DNA of 64,000 bases from Vibrio aquaticus (GCF_003970385.1 NZ_RXZH01000001.1:124001-188000), one strand, 5' to 3'. Shown: positions 36,095-45,538, counted from the first letter of the stretch. The notes: a model not told the origin generated them from the sequence alone. Numbers and translations: made by a program.

Positions 36095-36466
36095 TTATAG
36101 AACTTGGATACGATCTACTTCAATTTCCGGTGTATTTCCGCCTTCGTATTCACCAAATAGACGAAGTTTTGTCGTGTGGTCAATAGATTTCGCCATATTA
36201 ATGTCATCGTCTAGTTCAACCTGAATTTCCGAATTACCGTCTGAGAAGATAAATGTGTCACCTTTTACTTGGCGTACCAACACACCTTCAACAACAACAT
36301 TTTTTTCTGTAAACATGCTTGTGTCTTCCAGTAGAGAGCTTACTGAAGCGATCTCAACAGGGCCGGTATATTGAACGCCGCTATGTTTGTCATGACCATC
36401 TTTAGCCATTGCGAAAGTAGGTGCTAGGATCATTGTTGCAGCAGTCGCGATAAGAAGTTTCTTCAT
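36095..36466 (-). CDS. YgiW/YdeI-family periplasmic OB-fold stress protein
   Basis: A 123-residue protein with a signal peptide (ending near TFAMA) and the bacterial OB-fold (BOF) domain: YTGPVEIASVSSLLED, VVVEGVLVRQVKGDTFIFSDGNSEIQVEL and the final IEVDRIQVL. Enteric relatives (YgiW, YdeI/OmdA) aid survival under peroxide, cadmium and antimicrobial peptide stress in the periplasm. The molecular activity is not known. It is a single gene, divergent from cobQ. Confidence 0.88.
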   Translation of the reverse strand: MKKLLIATAATMILAPTFAMAKDGHDKHSGVQYTGPVEIASVSSLLEDTSMFTEKNVVVEGVLVRQVKGDTFIFSDGNSEIQVELDDDINMAKSIDHTTKLRLFGEYEGGNTPEIEVDRIQVL

Positions 36467-36570
36467 GGGTATTTCCTTTATTAATTCGTCAATGTTTGTT
36501 TGATGGTGCTATTAAAACAGAGTGAAGTTGAATCGAGGCTGAGCAGGTAATTCATATTCCGTTCATCTTA

Positions 36571-36600
36571 TTGAGTAAAACTGGTAAAAGCCGTTATTAT
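36571..36600 (+). promoter_or_regulatory. Candidate sigma-70 promoter of cobQ-modABC
   Basis: TTGAGT (36571) and TATTAT (36595) are separated by 18 bases, 39 bases before the cobQ ATG. No B12-riboswitch box is visible in the leader, which is too short for one. Confidence 0.5.
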
Positions 36601-36638
36601 GGCGCTTACAATAAGAAATCTAATGGATTTGATACGAC

Positions 36639-38096
36639 ATGCAGTCGACGTTAAAAGCACTGATGGTTCAAGGGACTACGTCAGATGCAGGTAAAAGTGT
36701 TTTAGTGGCAGGTCTGTGCCGCGTACTAGCGAGAAAGGGTGTGAATGTTGCCCCTTTTAAACCTCAAAATATGGCGTTAAATAGTGCCGTCACCGCGGAT
36801 GGTGGCGAAATTGGTCGAGCTCAAGCGGTTCAAGCGGTCGCGTGCAATATTGAATCTAGCGTTCACATGAACCCAGTATTACTCAAACCTCATACCGATA
36901 CCGGTGCTCAAGTCATCTTTCAAGGCAAAGCAACCACAACTGTTGATGCGATTGGCTATCAGTCATACAAAAAAGTAGCCTTACCGGTAGTTTTAGAGTC
37001 TTTCGAAATACTCCAACAGCAATTTGATACTGTAGTCATTGAGGGGGCGGGTAGTCCAGCGGAGATCAACCTTAGAGAAAACGACATTGCTAATATGGGA
37101 TTTGCTGAAGAAGCGGATGTGCCCGTCATTATTGTTGCAGATATCGATCGTGGTGGCGTTTTTGCCCATCTTTACGGCACGCTAGCGCTATTATCTGAAA
37201 GTGAGCAACAGCGTGTTGTCGGCTTTGTCATTAATCGCTTTCGCGGTGATATTGGATTGCTTCAACCGGGGTTAGATTGGCTTGAAGAGAAAACCGACAT
37301 ACCGGTACTTGGTGTCCTTCCATATTTGCATGGTTTTGATCTTGAAGCGGAAGACGCGATCAACGCTGAACAAGTCAATGGAGAGATAAGTAAGTTGAGT
37401 GTTGTGGTACCTGTCTTACCTAGGATCAGTAATCATACCGATTTTGATGCGCTAAGACAGAATCCCGATATTAACTTACGTTATGTAGGTAAGGGTGAGC
37501 GCCTTCAAAATGCAGACTTAATCATTCTGCCGGGCTCTAAAGCAGTAAGGAGTGACTTAGAGTACCTAAGAAGCCAAGGTTGGGACCAAGATATACAACG
37601 CCATTTACGTTTAGGTGGTAAAGTGATGGGGATTTGTGGTGGCTATCAGATGCTCGGTAATCGCATTGATGACCCTCTGGGTATTGAAGGGCAGGCAGGC
37701 TCAACTCAAGGACTTGGATACCTTGATATAGAAACCGAGCTGAAACCGAGTAAAACCCTCACGAATGTAACAGGTACGCTGAGCTTAAACGGCCGACCTG
37801 TGCCTGTGAGTGGTTATGAAATTCATGCTGGTATTTCTAATGTTCGAGGCTCTGAAGCTATTCGCTTGGAAACGGGCATTCTTGATGGCGCAATCAGTGA
37901 CTGTAATCAAGTGTTTGGTACCTATTTGCATGGTATCTTCGATACGCCCGCTGCTCTTGGGGAAATTACCCATTGGCTTGGTGTTGATGAGTTGACTCAC
38001 ATTGACCATAAACAAAATCAACAAAAAGCGATTGATCAGATAGCTGACGCGATAGAGCAGCATGTTGATCTAGCAAAACTGTGGCCCGACTTATAA
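36639..38096 (+). CDS. cobQ: Cobyric acid synthase
   Basis: The 485-residue enzyme amidates four side chains of adenosylcobyrinic acid diamide with glutamine and ATP. The N-terminal ATPase half has [21 protein letters not shown] and [10 protein letters not shown]. The C-terminal glutaminase (after about 250) has the nucleophile Cys in [10 protein letters not shown] and the His in YLHGIFD. Length is normal (CbiP/CobQ about 485-510). No other cobalamin gene lies in the window. modA follows 13 bases after the stop, an unusual pairing that suggests one transcript. Confidence 0.95.
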   Translation: MQSTLKALMVQGTTSDAGKSVLVAGLCRVLARKGVNVAPFKPQNMALNSAVTADGGEIGRAQAVQAVACNIESSVHMNPVLLKPHTDTGAQVIFQGKATTTVDAIGYQSYKKVALPVVLESFEILQQQFDTVVIEGAGSPAEINLRENDIANMGFAEEADVPVIIVADIDRGGVFAHLYGTLALLSESEQQRVVGFVINRFRGDIGLLQPGLDWLEEKTDIPVLGVLPYLHGFDLEAEDAINAEQVNGEISKLSVVVPVLPRISNHTDFDALRQNPDINLRYVGKGERLQNADLIILPGSKAVRSDLEYLRSQGWDQDIQRHLRLGGKVMGICGGYQMLGNRIDDPLGIEGQAGSTQGLGYLDIETELKPSKTLTNVTGTLSLNGRPVPVSGYEIHAGISNVRGSEAIRLETGILDGAISDCNQVFGTYLHGIFDTPAALGEITHWLGVDELTHIDHKQNQQKAIDQIADAIEQHVDLAKLWPDL

Positions 38097-38109
38097 CAAA
38101 TAGGCAGTA

Positions 38110-38865
38110 ATGAAACGTCGTCATTTAATACAATTTCTCACTTTACTTTTGATGAGCTCGTCCAGTTTTGGTCAAGAGTCTATTCGTGTTTACGCAGCAT
38201 CTTCAATGACTCAGGCCCTTCAAGCATTGAGCACACAATTTGAACGAGAGCATGATGTGAAAGTGACCCTTATTTTCGCAGGAACATCATCACTCGCTAG
38301 GCAAATAGAACAGGGGGCGCCAGCAGATATTTTCATCGCGGCGAACCAGAAGTGGATGGACTATTTACTGAGTAAAGAGGCCATTGATAGTGACGCTGTC
38401 ACAATTGTTGCGTCTAATCAACTTGTCGTCGTAGGGCAGCAAGCGACTCATCTTGAGACAGCTAACGCTCAGTCTTGGCTAGATACATTAGATGGACAAA
38501 GACTGGCATTAGGGCAAACAAATGCGGTGCCTGCCGGCATTTACGCTAAGCAGTCTTTGCAAGCTCTAGGCGTTTGGTCAAACCTGGCAGGGCAGCTCGC
38601 TCCAACAAAAAATGTACGTACCGTCTTGGCATTGGTTGAACGTAATGAATCACCTCTGGGCATCGTTTACCTCACGGATGCCTTATCAAGTGATAAGGTT
38701 CACCTTGTTGGGCGCTTACCCGAATCGACCCATGACGCTATCGTCTACCCAATGACGACACTAAACGAAAAAGAAGCAACGCAAGCATTTAGTCAATTTG
38801 TACGATCGCCACACGGGCAAGCGATTCTTCAGCAGTATGGTTTCAAAAAGGTACACGAAAATTGA
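38110..38865 (+). CDS. modA: Molybdate ABC transporter, periplasmic binding protein
   Basis: The 251-residue protein has a signal peptide (cleaved near SSFGQ) and ModA ligand-loop motifs: VYAASSMTQALQ, FAGTSSLARQIEQGAPADIFIAANQKWMDYL and TNAVPAGIYAKQ. These bind the oxyanion by hydrogen bonds. It delivers molybdate or tungstate to ModBC. Its stop overlaps the modB ATG by one base. Confidence 0.95.
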   Translation: MKRRHLIQFLTLLLMSSSSFGQESIRVYAASSMTQALQALSTQFEREHDVKVTLIFAGTSSLARQIEQGAPADIFIAANQKWMDYLLSKEAIDSDAVTIVASNQLVVVGQQATHLETANAQSWLDTLDGQRLALGQTNAVPAGIYAKQSLQALGVWSNLAGQLAPTKNVRTVLALVERNESPLGIVYLTDALSSDKVHLVGRLPESTHDAIVYPMTTLNEKEATQAFSQFVRSPHGQAILQQYGFKKVHEN

Positions 38866-39563
38866 TGGATGTTTTAACCGAGTACGAATATCAAGCGTTA
38901 ATGCTGAGTCTCAAAGTTGCCTTCTTCGCGATAGTGTGGCTGATTCCATTAGGTATTGCGATTGCTTGGGTATTGGCCCGAAAACAATTTCCCGGAAAAA
39001 GTCTTGTTGACAGCATCATTCATCTACCGCTTGTGCTTCCTCCGGTCGTTATCGGCTACCTGCTGTTGATCTCAATGGGACGACAAGGCTTTTTAGGCAG
39101 TTGGTTATACGAACATTTTGGTCTGGTCTTCTCATTCAATTGGAAAGGCGCGGTACTCGCCTGTATTGTCGTTTCATTGCCACTTATGGTTCGTTCTATC
39201 CGTTTGAGCCTTGAATCTGTCGATACCAAGCTAGAGCAAGCAGCAGCAACCCTTGGCGCGTCGCCTTTTAAAATCTTTCTTACTATTACACTGCCTCTAA
39301 CGATTCCAGGGATCATTACTGGAACAATGCTCGCGTTTGCCCGCAGCTTGGGTGAATTTGGTGCCACGATTAGTTTCGTTTCCAATATTCCAGGCGAGAC
39401 TCAAACTATTCCTTTGGCGATGTACAATTTTATTGAGACACCCGGTTCAGAAGCGGAGGCTATGCGCCTTTGTATTATTTCGATCGTGATTGCCTTGAGC
39501 TCGCTTGTGATCTCCGAACGCTTAAGCAAAGCAACGACACGTCGATTAGGAGCGCGCCAATGA
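38865..39563 (+). CDS. modB: Molybdate ABC transporter permease
   Basis: This 232-residue inner-membrane protein has about five helices and the EAA coupling loop EQAAATLGASPFKIFLTITLPL that docks ModC. I start it at ATG 38865, which overlaps the modA stop (TGATG); a TTG one codon earlier is possible. The modC ATG overlaps its stop (ATGA), so the three mod genes are translationally coupled. Confidence 0.94.
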   Translation: MDVLTEYEYQALMLSLKVAFFAIVWLIPLGIAIAWVLARKQFPGKSLVDSIIHLPLVLPPVVIGYLLLISMGRQGFLGSWLYEHFGLVFSFNWKGAVLACIVVSLPLMVRSIRLSLESVDTKLEQAAATLGASPFKIFLTITLPLTIPGIITGTMLAFARSLGEFGATISFVSNIPGETQTIPLAMYNFIETPGSEAEAMRLCIISIVIALSSLVISERLSKATTRRLGARQ

Positions 39564-40666
39564 GTCAGATAGAAGTTTGCTATAAACAGCGCTTGGGCGA
39601 GACTCAATTTGATATTGACTTAGTGTTACCTGAAAAGGGGATCACCGCGATCTTTGGTCGATCGGGTGCAGGTAAAACGTCACTGATTAACGTCATTGCG
39701 GGATTAACCGCGCCAGATTCAGGTTATGTCAAAGTGAATGGCAAAACGCTGTTTGATTCTTCGTCTAACGTTAATGTCGCCACGTATAAACGCAATGTCG
39801 GCTATGTATTTCAAGACGCACGTTTGTTCCCTCACTGTAAGGTTAAAACCAATCTCAAGTATGGTGTGAAATCACCTGACGAAACACACTTTAAGCAGAT
39901 TGTTGAATTATTGGCTCTGGGCTCATTGCTCGAGCGTTACCCGAATCAATTGTCGGGTGGTGAGAAACAACGCGTTGCAATCGGGCGTGCGTTGTTATCA
40001 AAACCGGATATTCTCTTAATGGATGAGCCGTTGGCCTCTTTAGACCTTCCAAGAAAAAGGGAAGTGATGCCCTTTCTGGAACAATTGGCATTAAGCATAG
40101 AAATTCCAATTCTCTATGTTTCCCATAGCTTGAACGAAGTGTTGAGGTTATCAACGCATTTAGCGGTTTTAGAACACGGTAAAATTGCTGTTTCTGGGCC
40201 AATAGAAGAGGTTTGGGCATCAAAGGCGATGCGACCATGGCAATCATTTTCAGAACAAAGTTCGTTATTTGAAGGAAAATTAGTTCAGCACAACGAGCAG
40301 TATGCATTGTCAAAGATCGAACTCGCCGACAAAGTTTCTCTTTGGGTACAAAAAGTTGAAGGGGAGTTGGGCTCATCGGTTAGGCTTCAAGTTCGGGCCA
40401 ATGATGTGTCTATCATGCTCGAAGAGCCGAAAGGGACCTCTATTCGAAATATTTTAAAGGGCTCAATCAAGGCCATCGAAACTCAGACCCACGGGAACGA
40501 AAGGCAAAGTGTGTCAATTAAGATCGCGTTGGCAGAGAAGTGCTGTCTAAATGCCACCATTACGGCTTGGGCAAAAGATGAACTTGAACTAGACGTTGGC
40601 TTGCCGGTTTATGTGCAGGTGAAAGGGGTCAGTGTTACGCAAAAAGACGTGGTGCTATCCCATTAA
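39560..40666 (+). CDS. modC: Molybdate ABC transporter ATPase
   Basis: The 368-residue protein has Walker A GRSGAGKTS, the ABC signature LSGGEKQRVAIGRALL, Walker B ILLMDEPLASLD and the switch His in LYVSHSLNE. The C-terminal ~70 residues form a TOBE/MOP domain (ARANDVSIM), which can bind molybdate and inhibit transport. ATG 39560 overlaps the modB stop. It ends 0-30 bases before a strong bidirectional terminator. Confidence 0.95.
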   Translation: MSQIEVCYKQRLGETQFDIDLVLPEKGITAIFGRSGAGKTSLINVIAGLTAPDSGYVKVNGKTLFDSSSNVNVATYKRNVGYVFQDARLFPHCKVKTNLKYGVKSPDETHFKQIVELLALGSLLERYPNQLSGGEKQRVAIGRALLSKPDILLMDEPLASLDLPRKREVMPFLEQLALSIEIPILYVSHSLNEVLRLSTHLAVLEHGKIAVSGPIEEVWASKAMRPWQSFSEQSSLFEGKLVQHNEQYALSKIELADKVSLWVQKVEGELGSSVRLQVRANDVSIMLEEPKGTSIRNILKGSIKAIETQTHGNERQSVSIKIALAEKCCLNATITAWAKDELELDVGLPVYVQVKGVSVTQKDVVLSH

Positions 40667-40693
40667 AAAACGCCGCGAGATGCGGCGTTTTTT
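40665..40693. terminator. Bidirectional terminator
   Basis: AAAAAACGCCGC / GCGGCGTTTTTT, a perfect 12-bp stem with a 5-base loop, serves both modC and the convergent hypothetical gene. Confidence 0.92.
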
Positions 40694-40699
40694 GTTTCT

Positions 40700-41137
40700 T
40701 TATTTCGCGAACACGTCTGTGAAATCACGTTTAAGAATTGGGTCACGGCGCGCTTTTTTAATCTGCTTAACCATATCCTTTACACAGTTGTGTAGAACTT
40801 GGTCAAGTAGCGAAGCACGGTATTCTTCTTTCTGCTCTTCTGTCATGTCTTTTGGAAGGTCAAGTGTTGGGAACTCTTCCATTACATTGATACCAGCGAA
40901 TGCTTGGCTGACAGAAATCAGAGCGTGAAACTGCTCAAAGTTATCTAGCACGTTCTGAGCACTGTTTGGTAGTTCGTTCCAAGCTTCTCGTACTGCGTCT
41001 TCAGAGACTTCATGGATTGACGTTACCATGTAGTGCATTGCTTCTGGTACTTCATCAAATTGAATAACTTGACGAAGTTCTGCTGAAACTTCTGCTAAGT
41101 CTACTTTCGGTTGTTCTGTTTGATTAACGTCAGACAT
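40700..41137 (-). CDS. Hypothetical cytoplasmic protein (resembles DUF3069)
   Basis: A 145-residue, largely helical, acidic protein with no signal or membrane segment. Features are an N-terminal region rich in Glu/Val, QFDEVPEAMHYMVTSIHEVSEDAVREAW in the middle, and a basic tail (KQIKKARRDPILKRDF). It resembles a gammaproteobacterial family of unknown function that I recall as DUF3069; I cannot confirm this without a search. It is a single gene ending at a shared terminator. No function is proposed. Confidence 0.7.
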   Translation of the reverse strand: MSDVNQTEQPKVDLAEVSAELRQVIQFDEVPEAMHYMVTSIHEVSEDAVREAWNELPNSAQNVLDNFEQFHALISVSQAFAGINVMEEFPTLDLPKDMTEEQKEEYRASLLDQVLHNCVKDMVKQIKKARRDPILKRDFTDVFAK

Positions 41138-41321
41138 GGTTATCTTCTCTTATAAGTGTATATGACGGCGATATCGTAAAAAATTGGGGCTAAATGTCAA
41201 CCTCGAATGGAGGAATATCTCATCATGTAGTATTTTTAGCCTAAGCGCGTGATTTTCTGTTAGTTTTGAGCAGAATAAAACTAAAACAACTTAACAACTG
41301 ATTGCTAGCGGAGCGTACAGG

Positions 41322-42284
41322 GTGGATGTAACGGGTTCTTCAATGAAAATATTGCTCGTCGATGATGTGCAAATGGAACGTATTCAGTTAGCGATACGAC
41401 TAAAACAGCTCGGTCATACGGTTGAAGTCGCTGATTCAGGTGTTCGGGCTTTGGAACTTTACCCCACCTTCGAACCTGATTTGATTCTACTCGATATTTC
41501 GATGCCTGAGATGAATGGCTTTGAAGTCTCATCTAAGATCCGCGAGCAATACCCAGAGTGGGTACCCATTATTTTCCTAAGTAGCCATGACGAACCGACG
41601 ATGGTCGCCAATGCCATTGAAGCCGGCGGGGATGATTACTTAGTGAAACCTGTCGATAAAATCGTTCTTAACTCTAAGCTTATAGCCATGCAGCGAATTG
41701 CTCAGATGAGGCGTGAATTAAAGCAAAAGTCAGCACAGTTGGCTGAAGCAAACCGAGAGCTTGAACAGTTGGCACAAGAAGACGGTTTAACCAAAGTAAA
41801 AAACCGCCGCTGCATAGACAATAAGCTCGCGGAGATGATTGCGCTTCATGGTCGGCATCGTTTATCACTTAGTTTGATCTTGCTAGATGTCGATATGTTT
41901 AAGCCTTTCAATGATAACTACGGTCATACGGAAGGTGACGAATGCCTAATTCAATTGGCCAGCTTGCTGAAAGAGTTGTTTGTTCGCAGTGGTGAAGTGG
42001 TGGGGCGATACGGCGGTGAGGAGTTTGTGATTATTCTTGGCCATACTGACCAAGAGAAAGCTGAAACCGACGCTGAAAGAATTAAGTCGGCTTTAGAGGG
42101 ATTGGCAATTCCTCATGATTATAGCGATGTGTCAGGCGTAGTGACAGTGTCACAAGGTGTGTTGACGCTTGTTCCCACCGGTAAAGAAACGATCTCAGAA
42201 CTTTATGATCGTGTTGATAAACAGTTGTATCTCGCAAAACAGTCAGGCAGGAATCAATACGTTTCCATTGTCCATAACGGATAG
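41322..42284 (+). CDS. Response regulator with diguanylate cyclase output
   Basis: The 320-residue protein has an N-terminal receiver (about 8-125; acidic pocket VDDV, phospho-acceptor Asp58 in LLDISMPE, Lys in VKPVDK), a short coiled coil, and a GGDEF domain (about 155-318) with RYGGEEFVIIL. Phosphorylation should drive dimerisation and cyclic-di-GMP synthesis, as in PleD or WspR. The residues before GGEEF (RSGEVVG) do not form an RxxD I-site, so product inhibition is probably weak. The GTG at 41322 has GGAG eight bases upstream. No partner kinase is adjacent. Confidence 0.92.
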   Translation: MDVTGSSMKILLVDDVQMERIQLAIRLKQLGHTVEVADSGVRALELYPTFEPDLILLDISMPEMNGFEVSSKIREQYPEWVPIIFLSSHDEPTMVANAIEAGGDDYLVKPVDKIVLNSKLIAMQRIAQMRRELKQKSAQLAEANRELEQLAQEDGLTKVKNRRCIDNKLAEMIALHGRHRLSLSLILLDVDMFKPFNDNYGHTEGDECLIQLASLLKELFVRSGEVVGRYGGEEFVIILGHTDQEKAETDAERIKSALEGLAIPHDYSDVSGVVTVSQGVLTLVPTGKETISELYDRVDKQLYLAKQSGRNQYVSIVHNG

Positions 42285-42352
42285 CAATGGTATTCACTGC
42301 TAATTTGAAGTAACTTATTCAAATCTCACCATAATTTTAAGGCTTAGGGCGA

Positions 42353-43342
42353 ATGGTAACGTCGAAGACATTTCGTTATCTCGGTTTATCTTGTGCGTGT
42401 GCTGCGACATCAGTAAATGCGCAGGGCAATGCCAACCTTGAATCTTATCTAGAACAAGCGTTTGCTACCGCAATTGTATTAACCGACAGTGACGTGTTCA
42501 CGGTCGGTATCCATGACTTTGATCCCAATGAATGGTTTAACCTCGACAATGAAGATATTGGCTCCCAAGAGTCAGTGAAGCTTAGGCAACAGATTGGTGT
42601 GTCGACATTGCCTTACACGTTTGATCTCAGCGATGAAGACGCACAGCACAAGCACCAAATCTTTACTCGTTTCTCTATCGTAGGTTCTAAGCAAGACTAT
42701 GAGATCAGAAGTAACGATCCTCAAGACTATCAACATGAAATCATCCTCGGTGCATTTACGGCTTATCGATACCAATACAAGCTGTCAGATCATTGGACGT
42801 TAACCCCAGGTGTCGGTGTTCACCTTCAATATTTTAGAAATCACCATGAATACCAGAGTGATTTTTCTAATGATGTCGTGAAGCCCGCACTGGATGGCGT
42901 GATTTTTAATACAGATGCTTGGGCGGCTTCAGTCGAACCTCATGCTGAACTCAAATACATTGAGCCGACCAATTGGGGCAGTTGGAATGTGACCTCAGCG
43001 TTCCACTACTTTTTTGGCCAAGGTTGGGGAGAAGCCAACTATGGAGATGTGGGCAATCCAGAAGGGTGGTACTTCGCTAACGGTATTGAAGCTTACTATA
43101 ACGTGAGTAGGCTTGGTCGCTCGTTACAGTCTGTCTATACCAGCTTTAGGCGCATAGACATTGGTGGAGACACCAGTAAACCAATGGGAACGCCTTATTA
43201 CTATGAAGGCTCTGTTGGGTGGTTAATGACCCCACCGTTTGAATCCGATTGGATCGATAACGTTGGTTTGGGCTTGAACATTAACTATGGAAGTAATTTA
43301 AAGGGTGGGAGTATCGTGCTGTTTTTTAACCAAGCAGACTAA
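42353..43342 (+). CDS. Solitary autotransporter-like outer-membrane beta-barrel
   Basis: A 329-residue exported protein (signal peptide to about SVNAQG) whose whole mature length reads as alternating beta strands rich in Tyr/Trp. It resembles the Vibrio family of solitary outer-membrane autotransporter-like barrels (Omp_AT, PF11557): a barrel without passenger domain. It sits between two diguanylate cyclase genes and may be co-regulated with the upstream one, 68 bases away. Function is unknown. It ends in FFNQAD, so the canonical C-terminal Phe is not at the very end. Confidence 0.75.
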   Translation: MVTSKTFRYLGLSCACAATSVNAQGNANLESYLEQAFATAIVLTDSDVFTVGIHDFDPNEWFNLDNEDIGSQESVKLRQQIGVSTLPYTFDLSDEDAQHKHQIFTRFSIVGSKQDYEIRSNDPQDYQHEIILGAFTAYRYQYKLSDHWTLTPGVGVHLQYFRNHHEYQSDFSNDVVKPALDGVIFNTDAWAASVEPHAELKYIEPTNWGSWNVTSAFHYFFGQGWGEANYGDVGNPEGWYFANGIEAYYNVSRLGRSLQSVYTSFRRIDIGGDTSKPMGTPYYYEGSVGWLMTPPFESDWIDNVGLGLNINYGSNLKGGSIVLFFNQAD

Positions 43343-43353
43343 TACATCATGCT

Positions 43354-44589
43354 CTAGGCTAAGCAAACTTTATTGCGGCCGGCTTTCTTTGCTTTGTATA
43401 AGGCTTTGTCGGCTGCTTTCATCACCTCAGAAACCTTATTGATCTCGCTACTGTCAGCCACGCCAATACTGATCGTAACATTAACCACATCGTTCCTTTT
43501 GTTTCCGCCGCGTTTTTTTGAACCTGCTTTATCGTCTTTCGGGCGAGAGTCTTGATTCCTAAGGACCATATCGTAAGATTCGATAGACGCTCTCAGTAGC
43601 TCTAAGTGATCTTTTGCATCATCTGCTAACTTGCCTTTGAATAGAACGGTAAACTCTTCACCACCGTAGCGATACACCTTTGCTCGGCCTCCAACGAGAG
43701 TCATCTTTGAAGCGACAAGCTTGAGCACATCATCACCTGTGTCATGGCCATAGGTATCATTAAACGCTTTGAAGTGATCGATATCGAGCATCGCAATGGT
43801 GTAGGTACGCCCTAAGTTTTTCAGATCTGACTCTAATGCTAGGCGTCCTGGAATTTCAGTGAGTGAATCGGTAAAGGCCAGTTCATAGCTTGCAGACAGC
43901 AAGTAGACGAGAAGCAAGATCCCAGCGAGAGAGAACATGGTGCTGGATATGAAGCTGACATGGAAAAATACAAAGGTAATCGAAGTGAGCAGGGTCGCTG
44001 AATAGATAACCACATCGACGTTACGGTTCATGTTCAATACGCACATTGAAAATATCAGAACCATTGCGGTTAAATAGACCACTAAGATAAGTGGCAGCTT
44101 AGATATCGTGGGCACGACGAATAGGAACGTGTCATTGATATTATCGAACCCGCCATCATAAAAGTGCATCAAAATCAGGTAACACCAGAACGCAAGTAGT
44201 GACAGTGTCACCAAATAACTGGCAAATGAGCGGGTAAATAGCTTGGAATCTTTATAGGAGTAGACAAGCAGCAGAGCGATGGGTAACAGCGCCGCCAACA
44301 GCGACAGTTCTAATATGGTTGTACCTGAGGAGAGCGGCGACTGAAGCCTTTCTTGAATTACCCAATAACAGAGCATTAAGGCAGATGCGACCATTGCGAT
44401 TCGGCTCTGTTTAAACGCATGGCTTAACATGATAGCGGAACAGAAAAGAATATAAGGAAACTTGGTCACCACACCTAAGTTGGATTGGGTCAGGAGGATA
44501 ACGTTATCTATTCCTATTCCAATAAACGTCAACAACAGCAGAGGCAACGTAACACGGAACCAATTTGTAGTGACGATCGAAAAGGACAT
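43354..44589 (-). CDS. Membrane diguanylate cyclase
   Basis: The 411-residue protein has about eight TM helices in residues 10-240 with no large periplasmic domain (a MASE-like sensor), then a GGDEF domain (about 248-410) with the active site YRYGGEEFTVLF. The catalytic domain carries an insertion of charged residues (RPKDDKAGSKKRGGNKRND, near 365-383), which is unusual and probably a surface loop. No RxxD I-site precedes GGEEF. It should raise cyclic-di-GMP in response to a membrane signal. It converges with the barrel gene. Confidence 0.9.
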   Translation of the reverse strand: MSFSIVTTNWFRVTLPLLLLTFIGIGIDNVILLTQSNLGVVTKFPYILFCSAIMLSHAFKQSRIAMVASALMLCYWVIQERLQSPLSSGTTILELSLLAALLPIALLLVYSYKDSKLFTRSFASYLVTLSLLAFWCYLILMHFYDGGFDNINDTFLFVVPTISKLPLILVVYLTAMVLIFSMCVLNMNRNVDVVIYSATLLTSITFVFFHVSFISSTMFSLAGILLLVYLLSASYELAFTDSLTEIPGRLALESDLKNLGRTYTIAMLDIDHFKAFNDTYGHDTGDDVLKLVASKMTLVGGRAKVYRYGGEEFTVLFKGKLADDAKDHLELLRASIESYDMVLRNQDSRPKDDKAGSKKRGGNKRNDVVNVTISIGVADSSEINKVSEVMKAADKALYKAKKAGRNKVCLA

Positions 44590-44811
44590 GCACCTAGCCT
44601 AGTTGGAATTTAATTTATTGTTCAAATGCATGTTAAGAATACTTTTATTTGATGAATTTCCAAGCTTTTTACTAAACTTATGATTGAAAAGTGCGTGTAT
44701 GAGTAAATTACGCTCAATTGTTGATGCTTGTCTATACAACCTGTAGCATCAAGTGAACACATTGTATAGGCTGTAAAGCTTGGTATGCTATCTGAGAAGG
44801 AGCTAGATGAT

Positions 44812-45174
44812 ATGCAAATAAGTGTAGATGTTCATAACTATATGGAAACTCTTGTTGGTCAAGTGCTTGCCAATGAAGAATATGTAGAGAAGTTCGATCA
44901 TGAACAACTCGCTGATCTCGCGTGTTTAGCACTCAGTCAATTACGACCGGTTTACATTCGACATGACATCGACTTTTTATCAGCGTTACCAGAAGAGCGC
45001 TTAGTGACCCTCAAAGAGTACGCTGAGAGTGCTGTTGATGCTGCGGTAAGTATGATCGTTGACGACCGCAGAAAGAATCGGCAAGATGAAATTCCGGTCA
45101 TTTTCAGCAAACAGAGTTTTGATGATGATGTCGAGCTTGAGTGGTTCGAGAAGCCGATCTTAAATAAGAAGTAA
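44812..45174 (+). CDS. ComFB-like late competence family protein
   Basis: The 120-residue cytoplasmic protein resembles ComFB (PF10719): ADLACLALSQLRPVYIRHDIDFL is close to the family signature of a Cys-Leu-Ala-Leu-x-x-Leu-x-P-x-Tyr type. ComFB-type proteins in cyanobacteria have been reported to bind cyclic dinucleotides, so the nearby diguanylate cyclases are suggestive. ATG 44812 has AAGGAG nine bases upstream; the in-frame ATG at 44785 has none. HlyU-family gene follows 17 bases later, so they form an operon. Confidence 0.75.
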   Translation: MQISVDVHNYMETLVGQVLANEEYVEKFDHEQLADLACLALSQLRPVYIRHDIDFLSALPEERLVTLKEYAESAVDAAVSMIVDDRRKNRQDEIPVIFSKQSFDDDVELEWFEKPILNKK

Positions 45175-45191
45175 TAAGAAAGGAGCGCTAA

Positions 45192-45470
45192 GTGGGACTG
45201 TTTTCACGCTTATTCGGAACGAAGAAAGAACAACCTAAACAAGAAGTTGAGCCGATTGAATACAAAGAGTATTTGATCTACCAAGAAGCGCAATCTGAAG
45301 GCGGGCAATATCGAATTGCTGGCCGTATTACTAAACAGTTTGGCGAAGAAACGAAAACGCACCGATTTATTCGTTCAGATGTTTTGCCTAGCGAAACTGA
45401 TGCCAATGAATTTATGTTGAAAAAGGCACAGATGTTCATTGATCAGATGGGCGACAATATTTTCCAATAG
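45192..45470 (+). CDS. HlyU-family (PF10115) small protein
   Basis: The 92-residue protein begins MGLFSRLFGTKKEQPK, a membrane-interacting-looking amphipathic start, then a compact beta-rich domain with IEYKEYLIYQEAQSEGGQYRIAGRITK and the conserved HRFIRSD. The family is called HlyU transcriptional activator in databases, but it is not the ArsR-type HlyU of V. cholerae, and no DNA-binding helix is obvious. It is GTG-initiated with AAGGAG ahead and co-transcribed with the ComFB-like gene. Confidence 0.78.
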   Translation: MGLFSRLFGTKKEQPKQEVEPIEYKEYLIYQEAQSEGGQYRIAGRITKQFGEETKTHRFIRSDVLPSETDANEFMLKKAQMFIDQMGDNIFQ

Positions 45471-45503
45471 ATTCTTTTCAACTTGATGAGCATCATAAAT
45501 TTT

Positions 45504-45538
45504 AGAGCCATTAGCCGTTATGCTGATGGCTCTTTTTG
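45504..45538 (+). terminator. Terminator after the comFB-hlyU-family operon
   Basis: AGAGCCATTAGC / GCTGATGGCTCT pairs over 12 bp with one G-T pair and runs into TTTTTG. Confidence 0.85.

Noticed and set aside
36467..36638. Possible cobalamin riboswitch upstream of cobQ
   Set aside because: The leader is about 40 bases from the likely promoter and no B12 box or multi-stem pattern is visible.
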